Below are positions 20,601 through 29,257 of a stretch of 35,436 nt of DNA, piece by piece; position 1 is the first letter of the stretch; each line of letters opens with the position of its first letter. The notes under the pieces were generated by a model. That model was given only the letters and a program-made list of their open reading frames with translations. It searched no databases and was not told the origin of the DNA. The stretch is from a virus. Location of the stretch: the IMG/VR virus record IMGVR_UViG_3300046454_000075, positions 1 through 35,436 of that record; one strand, given 5' to 3'. Position numbers and translations under genes: made by a program.

Positions 20601-22115
20601 ATGATTGACCCCCTTTACCTCACGCCGGTTGCCCCCGAGGAAATGGTTTCCGGCGACGGAACCGACTTTGTGGATTTCACACAGTTTCTACGGGTCACTA
20701 AGGATTCCGTCGGCGGAAGTGCGGGCGAGATTCTCGTAATGCGTCCGTGGCAAGTCGAGCTAATGGACCGACTTTACGCCCGACGCGCCGACGGACGACT
20801 AAAGCACCGCACAGCGCTTATCGGAATGCCGCGAAAGAACGGTAAGAGTGCGCTAGCCGCCGGTATCGCGCTGTTCGGCCTCGCATTCGGCCCCCGAGGC
20901 GGCGAGGTGTTCTCTTGCGCTGGCGACAAGGAACAGGCGCGCATTGTTTTCTCGACCACTAAGCAAATGGTCGAAATGGAGCCTCAATTTGGCTCGATGT
21001 TCAAGACTTACCGTGACGCTATCGAGTTTCCGGCGACGGGCAGCGTGTACCGCGTGCTTTCCGCTGAGGCGTACACGAAAGAGGGACTAAACCCGCACCT
21101 CGTGATTTTCGACGAGGTGCACGTTCAGCCGAACCGTGAACTCTGGGACGTTATGGCGCTCGCATCGGGCGCCCGACGTGAACCGATGATGGTCGGCATT
21201 ACCACAGCGGGAGTCAAGACCGATTCCATGGGCGGTGATAGCACGTGCTATCAGCTCTATCAGCATGGAATGCGCGTCGCCTCGGGCGAGGTAGCCGACC
21301 CCGGGTTTTTCATGTCGTGGTGGGGTGCCCCCGAGGGCGCCGACCACACCGACCCCGCTGTCTGGGAAGCCTCGAACCCCGGTTTTGACGACATTGTGTC
21401 GCGCGAGGATTTCGAGTCTGCCGTGTTGCGCACTCCCGAGGCGGAGTTTCGTACTAAGCGCCTTAACCAATGGGTGAGCACCGCGCAAGCGTGGCTGCCC
21501 GGCGGTTCGTGGGAAGCGTGCGAGGACGCCGAGGCGGAGATTCCCGACGGCGCAGAGGTAGTAATCGGGTTCGATGGGTCGTTCAACAACGACTCCACAG
21601 CGATCACGGTTGCTACGTGCCCGCAGGGCGAGGACGACAAGCCCCATATAGCCGTCGTCGCAGCGTGGGAGAAACCGCAGGGCACGGGCAACGATTGGGC
21701 CGTCCCGATTCTCGACGTCGAGGCGGAAATTAGGGCGGCGTGCCGTAAGTGGCAGGTTCGCGAAATCGTCTGTGACCCCTATCGCTGGGCGCGCACATAC
21801 CAGGTTCTTGAAGATGAGGGTTTGCCCGTCGTCGAGTACCCGCAGTCGCCCGCCCGAATGGTTCCGGCGACACAGCGGTTTTACGAGTCGGTCATGAATA
21901 AGACCGTGACGCATTCCGGCGACCAGCGCCTAGCGCGGCACCTCGGCAACTGTGTGATCCGCACGGATAACCGAGGCAGCCGGATCACTAAGGACGCCAA
22001 AAACTCCCCTCGGAAAATCGACCTCGCCGTTTCGGCCGTAATGGCGCTCGATCGTGCTTGCCAGGAACCGGAACCCGAGGCAATTCCGCAGTTCTTTTCC
22101 TGGGCCGACCTATAG
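20601..22115 (+). CDS. terL: Terminase large subunit
   Basis: The 504-aa protein has the packaging ATPase (GMPRKNGKSALAAGIALFGLA as Walker A near residue 75; VIFDEVH as Walker B near 170) and the RNase H-like nuclease domain beginning IGFDGSFNNDSTAI near 322, which carries the first catalytic Asp. It pumps DNA into the prohead and cuts it. ATG 20601 follows AAGGGGTGACGC. Seven leucine codons here are CTA by my reading (for example at 20688, 20760, 20799 and 20853), matching the phage tRNA with anticodon TAG. Confidence 0.95.
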   Translation: MIDPLYLTPVAPEEMVSGDGTDFVDFTQFLRVTKDSVGGSAGEILVMRPWQVELMDRLYARRADGRLKHRTALIGMPRKNGKSALAAGIALFGLAFGPRGGEVFSCAGDKEQARIVFSTTKQMVEMEPQFGSMFKTYRDAIEFPATGSVYRVLSAEAYTKEGLNPHLVIFDEVHVQPNRELWDVMALASGARREPMMVGITTAGVKTDSMGGDSTCYQLYQHGMRVASGEVADPGFFMSWWGAPEGADHTDPAVWEASNPGFDDIVSREDFESAVLRTPEAEFRTKRLNQWVSTAQAWLPGGSWEACEDAEAEIPDGAEVVIGFDGSFNNDSTAITVATCPQGEDDKPHIAVVAAWEKPQGTGNDWAVPILDVEAEIRAACRKWQVREIVCDPYRWARTYQVLEDEGLPVVEYPQSPARMVPATQRFYESVMNKTVTHSGDQRLARHLGNCVIRTDNRGSRITKDAKNSPRKIDLAVSAVMALDRACQEPEPEAIPQFFSWADL

Positions 22116-22122
22116 GAGCGCC

Positions 22123-22323
22123 ATGGACGAAAAGGAAACGCCGACATGGCGAAAGCGACTAAGGGGCATGCGTGCCCGAATACCGCGTAGCGCTACAGCC
22201 GACGCATTCGACGTAAGCGGCCTCGGCTGCCTAGTCGGCGCGGCGTGGTGGTGGCAACCCATTGTCGGTCTTGTCGCCCTCGGCGCTGCGTTGCTGATAG
22301 CCGGGTGGGTGACAAGTGATTAG
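22123..22323 (+). CDS. Small membrane protein between terminase and portal
   Basis: The 66-aa protein has a basic N-terminal half (WRKRLRGMRARIPRSA) and one long hydrophobic segment (residues about 33-62, LGCLVGAAWWWQPIVGLVAL) ending WVTSD. ATG 22123 is preferred for its TAGGAGCGCC site over an earlier GTG in the same frame. It overlaps the portal start by eight bases. Small membrane proteins at this position are common in Streptomyces HK97-like phages; the role is unknown. Confidence 0.75.
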   Translation: MDEKETPTWRKRLRGMRARIPRSATADAFDVSGLGCLVGAAWWWQPIVGLVALGAALLIAGWVTSD

Positions 22324-23554
22324 GCGCGCTGTTCAAAAGCGCATGTACGCGCCGTCGGGTGGCGGCGACCCTTGGGCGATCCCCTCGAACGGGTCGCTAC
22401 AGGCGATTACAGCGGCGGGTGTGCCGGTCACCGACGAAACGGCCATGCAGCTACTCGCGGTGTCGGCGTCGGTCCGCATTCTCTCGGATACGGTCGCCGG
22501 TCTGCCTTTCGACGCTGTCAAGGCCAACGGGACCGTGCGGAACACGATCGAACCCCCGCCGGGCATTGTGGCCGACCCGTTCGGCGGCACGAATGACAGC
22601 AGATTCCCGACACGACGCCTCGGCCTTTCCCAGCTAATGGTTTCGCTGTTGCTGCGCGGTAACGCGTACATGTTGGTCCTGTCCCGTGACCGAATGAACC
22701 GGCCTACTCGACTGCGGGTACTGCACCCCGACCGGGTCCGCTGTGAGTTCAACGACAAGGGCGAGCGCGTCTACGAAATCGACCGACACCCGGTCGACTC
22801 AGAAGACGTCGTGCACATTCTCGGCCTTTCATACCCCGAGGCAGCGACCGGAATTAGCGTGCTGTCGTACGCCCGGAACGCGATTGGCCTCGGCCTCGCC
22901 GCCGAGGAGTTCGGGTCGAGGTTCTTCGGTTCCGGCGCTCACATGACCGGCATCATCGAGGTGCCGGGCGACCTCGACAAAGAACGGGCCCGAGGGCTGA
23001 AAGAGGGGTTCACGTCGTCCCATGCGGGCGTCAAGAACTCTCACACGGTCGGCGTCCTTTCCGGTGGCGCACAGTGGAAGCCAATCAGCGTAAGCCCCGA
23101 GGATGCTCAGTTCCTCGGCACGCGCGCTGCGCAGAACCTCGATATAGCCATGTTGTTCGGGATTCCGCCCCACATGTTGGGCCAGGTTGACAAAACCACG
23201 TCGTGGGGAACCGGCATCGAACAACAGGGTCTCGGGTTCCTTACCTACACCCTCGGCCCATGGCTAGGCAGGTTCGAGGACGCGTTTAGCGCCATGCTGC
23301 CTAAGCCTCAAACGGCCCGGTTCAACGTTGACGGCCTACTCCGCACCGATGCCGCCGGACGATACGCCGTTTACTCCGTCGCCCGATCTGCGGGCATTCT
23401 CACGCCGAACGAAATTCGCGCACTAGAGAACTTCCCCGCTGTGGATGGCGGCGACAACATCGACGCCCCGCTGAACAGCAATGTGAAGCCACTTAAGGAC
23501 ATGCAGGCGGGCAAGTCGGCACCTTCCGCAGACGCACTAGGGGCGGTTTTGTAG
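22316..23554 (+). CDS. Portal protein (HK97 family)
   Basis: The 412-aa protein matches the HK97-type portal family: LLAVSASVRILSDTVAGLPFD near the start, LLRGNAYMLVL, a crown/wing region with DVVHILGLSYPE, and the conserved FGIPPHMLGQ followed by EQQGLGFLTYTLGPWLGRFE. The C-terminus is Gly/Asp-rich. It forms the dodecameric ring through which DNA enters. GTG 22316 overlaps the upstream gene; ATG 22344 is an alternative. The stop overlaps the protease GTG by one base. Confidence 0.95.
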   Translation: MIRRAVQKRMYAPSGGGDPWAIPSNGSLQAITAAGVPVTDETAMQLLAVSASVRILSDTVAGLPFDAVKANGTVRNTIEPPPGIVADPFGGTNDSRFPTRRLGLSQLMVSLLLRGNAYMLVLSRDRMNRPTRLRVLHPDRVRCEFNDKGERVYEIDRHPVDSEDVVHILGLSYPEAATGISVLSYARNAIGLGLAAEEFGSRFFGSGAHMTGIIEVPGDLDKERARGLKEGFTSSHAGVKNSHTVGVLSGGAQWKPISVSPEDAQFLGTRAAQNLDIAMLFGIPPHMLGQVDKTTSWGTGIEQQGLGFLTYTLGPWLGRFEDAFSAMLPKPQTARFNVDGLLRTDAAGRYAVYSVARSAGILTPNEIRALENFPAVDGGDNIDAPLNSNVKPLKDMQAGKSAPSADALGAVL

Positions 23555-24273
23555 TGACAGATTTTTCTACCCGCTCACAGCGGCTAAATGTGGTCGAGAA
23601 CCGGCAGCGCCCTTTCGAGGGAATGGAAATCCGGGCTTTCGACACCGGGACCGGCGGCGAGAACCTTAGGTTCACCGGCTATGCCTCGGTGACTAACGCG
23701 CCCTACGAAATGGAAGATTTCCTAGGGTCGTACACCGAACGGATTATGCCGGGCGCGTTCGCTAAGTCCCTCGCTTCCGGCGCAGATGTGCCGTTCAAGG
23801 TGAACCACGGCGGTATCACTCTGGCCCGAACTAAGTCGGGAACCATGCGCCTCGCCGAGGATTCAACGGGGCTGCATGTTGAGGCCGACCTCGACCCCCG
23901 GTCGCCGGACGTTCAGGCACTCCGCAGCGCAATGGAGCGGGGCGACCTCGACGAAATGAGTTTCGCGTTTCGCGTGAACTCGCAAGAGTGGTCGCCCGAC
24001 TGGTCGCAGCGCGACATTACCGAGGTCGACCTAAACAAGGGGGACGTTAGCGCTGTCAACTATGGCGCGAATCCTGCTACGGCGGGTGCGGTACTGCGCT
24101 CACGTGACATTGCGCTACTGCATGCCCGAGGCGCTATTTCCGCCGAACAGGCCGAGGCGCTAATGCGCATGTTTCGGCAGGGCGAGGACGCCCGTTCCGA
24201 GGCCGAACCCGAGGCAACGCCCGGCGTCGACCTTTCCCTATTCGCGACGCGACTACGCGCGCTGAATTTCTAA
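23554..24273 (+). CDS. Prohead protease (HK97/S78 family)
   Basis: The 239-aa protein has the S78 core: FTGYASVTNAPYEMEDFLGSYTERIMPGAF, VPFKVNHGG with the catalytic His, and DEMSFAFRV with the catalytic Ser, followed by the strand with ITEVDLNKGDVSAVNYGANP. It matures the prohead by cleaving the capsid protein. The C-terminal tail is acidic. The GTG start overlaps the last base of the portal stop (TAGTG). A palindrome (copy 9) separates it from the capsid gene, which suggests separate control of capsid expression. Confidence 0.93.
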   Translation: MTDFSTRSQRLNVVENRQRPFEGMEIRAFDTGTGGENLRFTGYASVTNAPYEMEDFLGSYTERIMPGAFAKSLASGADVPFKVNHGGITLARTKSGTMRLAEDSTGLHVEADLDPRSPDVQALRSAMERGDLDEMSFAFRVNSQEWSPDWSQRDITEVDLNKGDVSAVNYGANPATAGAVLRSRDIALLHARGAISAEQAEALMRMFRQGEDARSEAEPEATPGVDLSLFATRLRALNF

Positions 24274-24277
24274 CCCC

Positions 24278-24300
24278 CACCTACTAGTCACTAGTAGGTG
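24278..24300. repeat. 23-bp palindrome, copy 9
   Basis: A perfect consensus copy between the protease and the major capsid genes, 20 bp before the preferred TTG start. Confidence 0.9.
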
Positions 24301-24320
24301 CCTCCCCTATGGAGCACATT

Positions 24321-25670
24321 TTGAATAAGCGCGAAATGATCGCCGACCTACTGGCGAAGCGTTCCGCCCTTAAGGCCGACCTAGACGGCCTGGTCGACGG
24401 CGCTACCGCCGAAAAGCGTTCTCTTTCCGAGGACGAGTCGGCCCGGTTCGATAAGGGCGAGGCCGAGATTCGGGCTTTCGACGAGCGCGTTAAGGAACTC
24501 GACGCGCAGGTTCAGGCCGACGCCGCAGCCGCCGACATGGCTAAGCGCTACGCCCCTAAGGCGGGCGACGGCGTCAAGTCCGAGCCCGAGATCTACCGTT
24601 CCGGCAACGGTGGCCGTTCCTACTTCCGCGACCTCCACCTAGCCCGTTCCAAGGGTGACCGGGACGCCGCCGACCGACTGATTCGGAACAACCGGGGCCG
24701 TGCGACCGAACAGCGTGCGCCGCTGAGCACCTCTAACGGCACCGGTGGCGAGTTTGTGCCCCCGCTGTGGCTGGAGAACCAGTTCGTCAAGTTCGCCCGT
24801 GCGGGTCGCATTACCGCGAACCTAACGCCGACTTTCCCGCTACCGGCGGGCACGGATTCCATCAACGTGCCTAAGGTCGCGACCGGTACGGCCGTTGCGG
24901 TGCAGTCGACGCAGAACAGCGCGGTGAACGAGACCGACCTCACCACGACCTCGATTTCGTCCAGCGTGACGACCGTTGCGGGTGGCCAGACTGTGAGCCT
25001 CCAGCTCATCGAGCAGTCGCCGCTAAACATCGACGACGTGGTTCTAGGTGACCTCGCCGCCGACTATGCCCGGCAGCTAAACACCCTCGTTCTGAGCGGT
25101 TCCGGCACCTCGGGGCAGCCGACCGGCATTATGACCCTTGCGGGTACTAACGCCATCGATGTTCCGTCCGCCGGTTTCACCGTCGCTAAGTTCTACTCGG
25201 CGGTGGCGAACGCCATTCAGAAGGTTCACACGAACCGGTTCCTCCCGCCGGACACGATCATCATGCACCCGGTTCGCTGGGCGTGGCTTTGCTCGCAGTC
25301 CGACTCCACCGGTCGCCCGCTTGTTGTTCCGGCGGCTAACAGCCCGATGAACGGCCTAGCCAATCAGGGCGAGGTCGCCGCACAGGGTTACGTCGGCACC
25401 ATGCTCGGGCTGCCGGTCTACGTCGACGCGCTCATTCCGACCAACCTGACGGCCGATGCCGGTTCGGGTGAGGACGCGGTTATCGTCGCGCGTATGGCCG
25501 ACCTCATGCTGTGGGAGTCGCACGTTCGGGCCGAGGCGTTCGAGCAGACCTACGCGTCGAACATGAGCGTCTTTATCCGCCTCTACAACTACGTCTCGTT
25601 CCAGCCTGCCCGGTACCCCAAGAGCATCTCTGTTCTGACCGGTAACGGCCTCGCTGCCCCGACGTTCTAA
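24321..25670 (+). CDS. Major capsid protein (HK97 fold)
   Basis: The protein of about 449 aa has an N-terminal coiled-coil scaffold (delta) domain (residues about 1-95, with LLAKRSALKADLDGL and a predicted cleavage zone near GGRSYFRD). The HK97 shell follows (FVPPLWLENQFVKFARAGR, LNTLVLSGSGTSGQPTGIM, the LMLWESHVRAEAFEQ region). TTG 24321 is preferred because GGAG lies six bases upstream; ATG 24309 lies on top of that site and has no site of its own. Nine CTA leucine codons are visible. It is the main head protein, cleaved by the protease at 23554-24273. Confidence 0.93.
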   Translation: MNKREMIADLLAKRSALKADLDGLVDGATAEKRSLSEDESARFDKGEAEIRAFDERVKELDAQVQADAAAADMAKRYAPKAGDGVKSEPEIYRSGNGGRSYFRDLHLARSKGDRDAADRLIRNNRGRATEQRAPLSTSNGTGGEFVPPLWLENQFVKFARAGRITANLTPTFPLPAGTDSINVPKVATGTAVAVQSTQNSAVNETDLTTTSISSSVTTVAGGQTVSLQLIEQSPLNIDDVVLGDLAADYARQLNTLVLSGSGTSGQPTGIMTLAGTNAIDVPSAGFTVAKFYSAVANAIQKVHTNRFLPPDTIIMHPVRWAWLCSQSDSTGRPLVVPAANSPMNGLANQGEVAAQGYVGTMLGLPVYVDALIPTNLTADAGSGEDAVIVARMADLMLWESHVRAEAFEQTYASNMSVFIRLYNYVSFQPARYPKSISVLTGNGLAAPTF

Positions 25671-25688
25671 GCCCTTTAGGTGGTGGCT

Positions 25689-26216
25689 ATGGCTACGCAT
25701 TACGACCATTGGCGGCGCGCTGTTCGCCGGTCTATGGGCCATAGCCACCACCGGGGCCATGCCGTTTCCCGTTTCGTTCATTCGCACCGGCACGGGAAAC
25801 GGCCCACTAAGCCACACGGCCGTAAGGCCCATGCAGCGCACCATAAGAAGCACCACAAGCGGCGGCACTATCACCTAAAGCACCACCGCCACCTAAAGCA
25901 CCACCGGCACCTAAAGCATCACCACCGCCACTACCGCCACCGCACGCACCTTAAGCACCGCCGACACACCCGGCACCTAAGTGCGGCTGCCCGCATGGCG
26001 CGGAAGATTCTTAGGCGGCTGCACAATCACCGGCACTTGCACACGCATCGCAAGCACCGCCGACACACGACGCACCACCACAAGCACCGGCACTTGCACC
26101 GCAAGCACAAGCGGCACGCTGCCCAGCATCGCCGACGGCACTTGCACCACCGCCGACACACGCACCACCACCACCGCCGGGGGTCGCACCACCGCCGACA
26201 CCGCCGTTACCGATAG
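25689..26216 (+). CDS. Histidine/arginine/lysine-rich structural-region protein
   Basis: The 175-aa protein is about one third histidine (59 by my count), and most of the rest is Arg and Lys. Its first 35 residues are more mixed (MATHYDHWRRAVRRSMGHSHHRG). A tandem HLKHHR repeat (18-bp DNA units from 25872) follows. A short helical linker (SAAARMARKILRRL, about 98-111) leads to a second His-rich half ending RRHRRYR. ATG 25689 has AGGTGG five bases upstream, 18 bp after the capsid gene. Leu codons are CTA, as in the neighbouring late genes, which argues for real coding. It could bind packaged DNA, metal ions or the capsid surface; none is shown. I know of no named family. Confidence 0.8.
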   Translation: MATHYDHWRRAVRRSMGHSHHRGHAVSRFVHSHRHGKRPTKPHGRKAHAAHHKKHHKRRHYHLKHHRHLKHHRHLKHHHRHYRHRTHLKHRRHTRHLSAAARMARKILRRLHNHRHLHTHRKHRRHTTHHHKHRHLHRKHKRHAAQHRRRHLHHRRHTHHHHRRGSHHRRHRRYR

Positions 26217-26225
26217 GGGCCAACA

Positions 26226-27128
26226 TTGACCACACAGACGATTTATTTCGTCGGGCAAGACGTCGGCCTCATGTGCACCCCGCTGGATGACCAGGGCAAC
26301 GCCACCACGGGCGCCCTGGTCGCCTCTGTGACCGTCACAAGCCCGTCCGGGGCCATCACCTCGCCCTCGGTGAGTTCGGCCGGTAGCGGGGCGTACAGCG
26401 CCGTTGTGCCGTCTGTCTCGGCCGGTACGTGGCTTGTCCGATGGACGGCGACCGGCACGAATGGCGGGGTTCCCGTCGGGTGGGCGTTTGAAGATCAGTT
26501 CACCGTGCGCCCGCAGGGCGTTGAACAGATGGTCGACCTAATCTCGGTTAAGAAACACCTCAATATCCCGCTGAATGACACTCGGCAGGATGAGGAATTG
26601 CAGGGGTTCATACTCACAGCGGCAGATCAGGCCCGTGACGTGTGCGGCCCGTTCCTGCCCGAGGTGCACACACAATTTTTCGACGGGGGACTGTCGACCA
26701 TTCAGCCGGATTGGTTGCCCCTCGCCTCGGTGCAGTCGGTCACCGAGTACTACGGCCTTTCGGGGTTCGTTCTCACTGAACAGAACCTCGACGCGCAGAT
26801 GAACGCATTTGCCTTCACGGTCGACTACACCACGGGGCAGATAACCCGCCGCACGTTCGGCGGAGGTGCTGCCACGTTCGCACTCGGCGACAAGAACGTA
26901 AAGGTCGTCTACACCGCCGGAACGGGCGGGCAAATCCCGTTCACCATCCGCCTAGGCGCCCTCGAACTGATTCGGCACCTCTGGCAGCAGACGCAGAACG
27001 GCGGACGGCCTAAGTTCGGTAGCGCCGGAATCGACGGCGACTCTATGGGCGTTCCTATGGGGTTTGCGCTGCCAGACCGTGTGATCGAGCTATGGGGCCC
27101 TAAGCGCCGACCCCCGGGAATCGCGTAA
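26226..27128 (+). CDS. Head-tail connector with N-terminal Ig-like domain
   Basis: The 300-aa protein joins two parts. Residues about 1-100 look like a beta-sandwich (Thr/Ser/Val-rich, SVTVTSPSGAITSPSVSSAG). Residues about 105-300 match the gp6-type connector family: DLISVKKHLNIPLNDTRQDEELQGFILTAADQ, DWLPLASVQSVTEYYG, IRLGALELIRHLWQQTQ. It would dock under the portal. TTG 26226 is used because AGGGG lies six bases upstream. The fused Ig-like part might decorate the neck. Confidence 0.78.
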   Translation: MTTQTIYFVGQDVGLMCTPLDDQGNATTGALVASVTVTSPSGAITSPSVSSAGSGAYSAVVPSVSAGTWLVRWTATGTNGGVPVGWAFEDQFTVRPQGVEQMVDLISVKKHLNIPLNDTRQDEELQGFILTAADQARDVCGPFLPEVHTQFFDGGLSTIQPDWLPLASVQSVTEYYGLSGFVLTEQNLDAQMNAFAFTVDYTTGQITRRTFGGGAATFALGDKNVKVVYTAGTGGQIPFTIRLGALELIRHLWQQTQNGGRPKFGSAGIDGDSMGVPMGFALPDRVIELWGPKRRPPGIA

Positions 27129-27595
27129 TGCCCATACCTAGCTCGACCTCGCCCGCCGTACGGGCGTACCTGTTCAACCAACTTACAGCGAACCTCGCGC
27201 CCGACCCGAACGTCACGACTGCCCGCCTGTTGGTGTGCTACGACGAACCGGGACCCGACCAGCCGGACGACATTGTTTCGGTCGGCAAGGTGAGTCGGCA
27301 TATCGGCGTCAATTCCATGGTCGGCGGGGGTGGCGCCGGATGGCTCGACGAGCGGTACACGATTGAGATCGAAATCGACGTGTACCGAGGCAACGACGAT
27401 CCGCAGGCCGTCTATCAGCGCGCAAGCGACCTCGCCGACGCCGTCATTTCGGTTATCCGCACCGACCCGTCCCTAGGTGGCCACGTCCTTACGGCGCGCC
27501 CGCAAACGTCCTCGCATGAGGTCACGTGGGATGACCAGCACATGGGGCGTCACGCAACGGTCGTGATCGAGGTCGAGTGCTTCCAGCGCATCTAG
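27128..27595 (+). CDS. Tail terminator / neck protein (tentative)
   Basis: The 155-aa protein begins MPIPSSTSPAVRAYLFNQLTANL, has a helix-strand pattern, and ends VTWDDQHMGRHATVVIEVEC. Size, order (after the connector, before the tail tube) and the RYTIEIEIDVYRGNDDPQAVYQRASDLADAV segment resemble the tail terminator proteins that cap the tail tube. The ATG overlaps the upstream stop (TAATG). The stop is followed at once by palindrome copy 10. Confidence 0.65.
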   Translation: MPIPSSTSPAVRAYLFNQLTANLAPDPNVTTARLLVCYDEPGPDQPDDIVSVGKVSRHIGVNSMVGGGGAGWLDERYTIEIEIDVYRGNDDPQAVYQRASDLADAVISVIRTDPSLGGHVLTARPQTSSHEVTWDDQHMGRHATVVIEVECFQRI

Positions 27596-27596
27596 T

Positions 27597-27619
27597 CACC
27601 TACTAGTCACTAGTAGGTG
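27597..27619. repeat. 23-bp palindrome, copy 10
   Basis: A perfect consensus copy that begins one base after the stop of the tail terminator gene and lies 19 bp before the TTG at 27639. Confidence 0.9.
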
Positions 27620-27638
27620 CTCGACCCGAGGAACCCCC

Positions 27639-27845
27639 TTGCCTCTTTTCTCGTATTCCGGCACCGATGAACGCTATTACCCGACGCTCGGCGTCGAGGC
27701 TGCCCCGGGTGTTGTGCTCGACCTCGCCGAGGCGCCCGACGACGGCCGATGGGAGTCGGCGGCAACTCCGCAGGATTCTGCGCCTCTGCCGTTGGAGAAC
27801 CCGCAGCCCGAGGCGGCTGCCGACCCCGCACCTACGAATCTGTAA
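27639..27845 (+). CDS. Small unknown tail-region protein
   Basis: The 68-aa acidic protein starts at TTG after GAGGAACCCCC. It begins MPLFSYSGTDERYYPTLGVEAAPGVVLDLAEAPDDGRW and then becomes Pro/Ala/Glu-rich. The 'G-x-x-x-R-Y-Y-P' and 'A-P-G' pattern with a 'DG-R-W' end appears in small proteins encoded just before the tail tube in other siphophages, whose role is not known. The tail tube gene follows nine bases after its stop. Confidence 0.7.
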   Translation: MPLFSYSGTDERYYPTLGVEAAPGVVLDLAEAPDDGRWESAATPQDSAPLPLENPQPEAAADPAPTNL

Positions 27846-27854
27846 GGGCTGCAC

Positions 27855-28820
27855 ATGCCGCATTCTTCAAATCTCTCTTTCCTCGGCATTGCCAAGGAAA
27901 CGATCCTAGGAACGGCGGTCCCTGCGACCGCGTTTATTCCGGTCGACAAGCCGACCCCCAAGGATTCGCTAACCCTTCTTCAGGACAAGGGTCTACGCGG
28001 TTCCATGGTCGAGGTTTACAACGAAATCGCCGGTCCGAAGCATTCAACCTTTGATTTCGGCGGCGACGTTTTCCCGGACACCGTTGGTTGGATGCTCGCG
28101 GGTGTCCTCGGCGACGTGACGACCACGGGCGCTAGTGCCCCGTTCACGCACGCCGTTTCCACGCTGAACAGCGCCGACGGGCAGCCTAAGAGTTACACCC
28201 TCACCGACTACTACGCGACCGGCACACGGCAGTATGCGGGCGCTAAGTTCTCGGAACTTGCGTTCAAGTTCAACGGCGACTCGATGCTTACCTACACGGC
28301 CAAGGCAACGGCGTTCGCCTCGACGACCACGACCGTTCCGACGCCATCGTTTACGGCTGTTGCGCCTGTCGCTGCATGGACCGGTGCTGTAACCATCGGC
28401 GGTGTCGCCTCTACGGCCGTCCTCGACGGCGAGGTCACCATTAAGCGCCCCGTGACCGTGATTCAGCCGGTCGCCGGTTCTCAGAACCCGGGCAACATTT
28501 GGTCGGGCCCCGTGACGGTCGACGGCAAGATAACGCTTGTGATGGAGGACGACACGCAGCTAACCAACTACCTGAACAACACGCAGCCCTCGCTAGACGT
28601 CAATTTCCAGGCGGGTGCGGGTGCGGCGGCGATTCAGGTCAAGCTACACATGACGAACGTCGTTTACTCCGCTGCCGACATCGGGCGCGGTAAGGATTAC
28701 GTCGAAATCGCCGTGTCGTTCAGCGCTCGCGCGAACTCTACGGATATCGGCGCCTCGGGCGGCTACTCGCCTATCAAGGCCACCATTCAGAACGCGATTG
28801 CATCGGGAACTTACGCCTAA
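27855..28820 (+). CDS. Major tail (tube) protein
   Basis: The 321-aa protein opens LSFLGIAKETILGTAVPATAFIPVDKPTPKD, a typical start for phage tail tube proteins, and is beta-rich and low in charge, with repeated TDYYATGTRQYAGAKFSELAFKFN and late DYVEIAVSFSARANS segments. A central Ig-like insertion (TPSFTAVAPVAAWTGAVTIGG) is possible. Hexamers would stack to form the tube. ATG 27855 has AAGG upstream. It stops at the TAATG overlap with the chaperone gene. Confidence 0.88.
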   Translation: MPHSSNLSFLGIAKETILGTAVPATAFIPVDKPTPKDSLTLLQDKGLRGSMVEVYNEIAGPKHSTFDFGGDVFPDTVGWMLAGVLGDVTTTGASAPFTHAVSTLNSADGQPKSYTLTDYYATGTRQYAGAKFSELAFKFNGDSMLTYTAKATAFASTTTTVPTPSFTAVAPVAAWTGAVTIGGVASTAVLDGEVTIKRPVTVIQPVAGSQNPGNIWSGPVTVDGKITLVMEDDTQLTNYLNNTQPSLDVNFQAGAGAAAIQVKLHMTNVVYSAADIGRGKDYVEIAVSFSARANSTDIGASGGYSPIKATIQNAIASGTYA

Positions 28821-29257
28821 TGATTCACATCACTCTGCCCTCGGGCGCTTCCGCCGACCTGCGCCCCGTGTCCGAGGTCACCGAACGGCAGCGTCGGCCT
28901 ATCAAGCGCATTCAGGCCCAGCTAGCCGCGCGCCCCGCGTTCGCCGCCGCTGTGAAGGAAGCGCAGGCCATTGCCAAGGCTGCGGGTACCGTCCTCGACC
29001 CCGAGGCGGAACTACGGATCGCCGCCGGTATGGGCGACGCATTCGACCTTCTAGAGGACCTGAACGACTCCCTAGTGGCCGCGCTGGTCGCCGGTTGGTC
29101 CTATGGCTTTGCCGTGACCGTTGACGGCGTTCAGGACGTGCCCGGGGCCGACCTCGACGCGCTACGCAAGGAATGCGCCCCGTACCTGCCGCAGCTACTC
29201 CCGGACTTTGAGCCGTCGGCGGACGCTGATTCCCCTATCGCTCCCTCTGGCGCCTAA
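28820..29257 (+). CDS. Tail assembly chaperone, short form
   Basis: The 145-aa acidic protein lies between tail tube and tape measure genes, where lambda gpG-like chaperones are always found. It starts MIHITLPSGASADLRPVSEV and is mostly helical. Within its last nine codons the -1 frame is open and continues for 78 codons, so a longer fusion protein can be made by ribosomal frameshifting, as in lambda G/GT. The TAATG start overlap couples it to the tail tube gene. Confidence 0.8.
   Translation: MIHITLPSGASADLRPVSEVTERQRRPIKRIQAQLAARPAFAAAVKEAQAIAKAAGTVLDPEAELRIAAGMGDAFDLLEDLNDSLVAALVAGWSYGFAVTVDGVQDVPGADLDALRKECAPYLPQLLPDFEPSADADSPIAPSGA

Noticed and set aside
24309-24320. ATG 24309 as the capsid start
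   Set aside because: Its G begins the GGAG ribosome site of TTG 24321 and it has no site of its own. It remains an alternative adding only four residues.
25981-26229. Alternative Thr/Ala-rich frame across the His-rich gene
   Set aside because: It has no ribosome site at its start and overlaps a frame with a good start, operon position and matching codon use.
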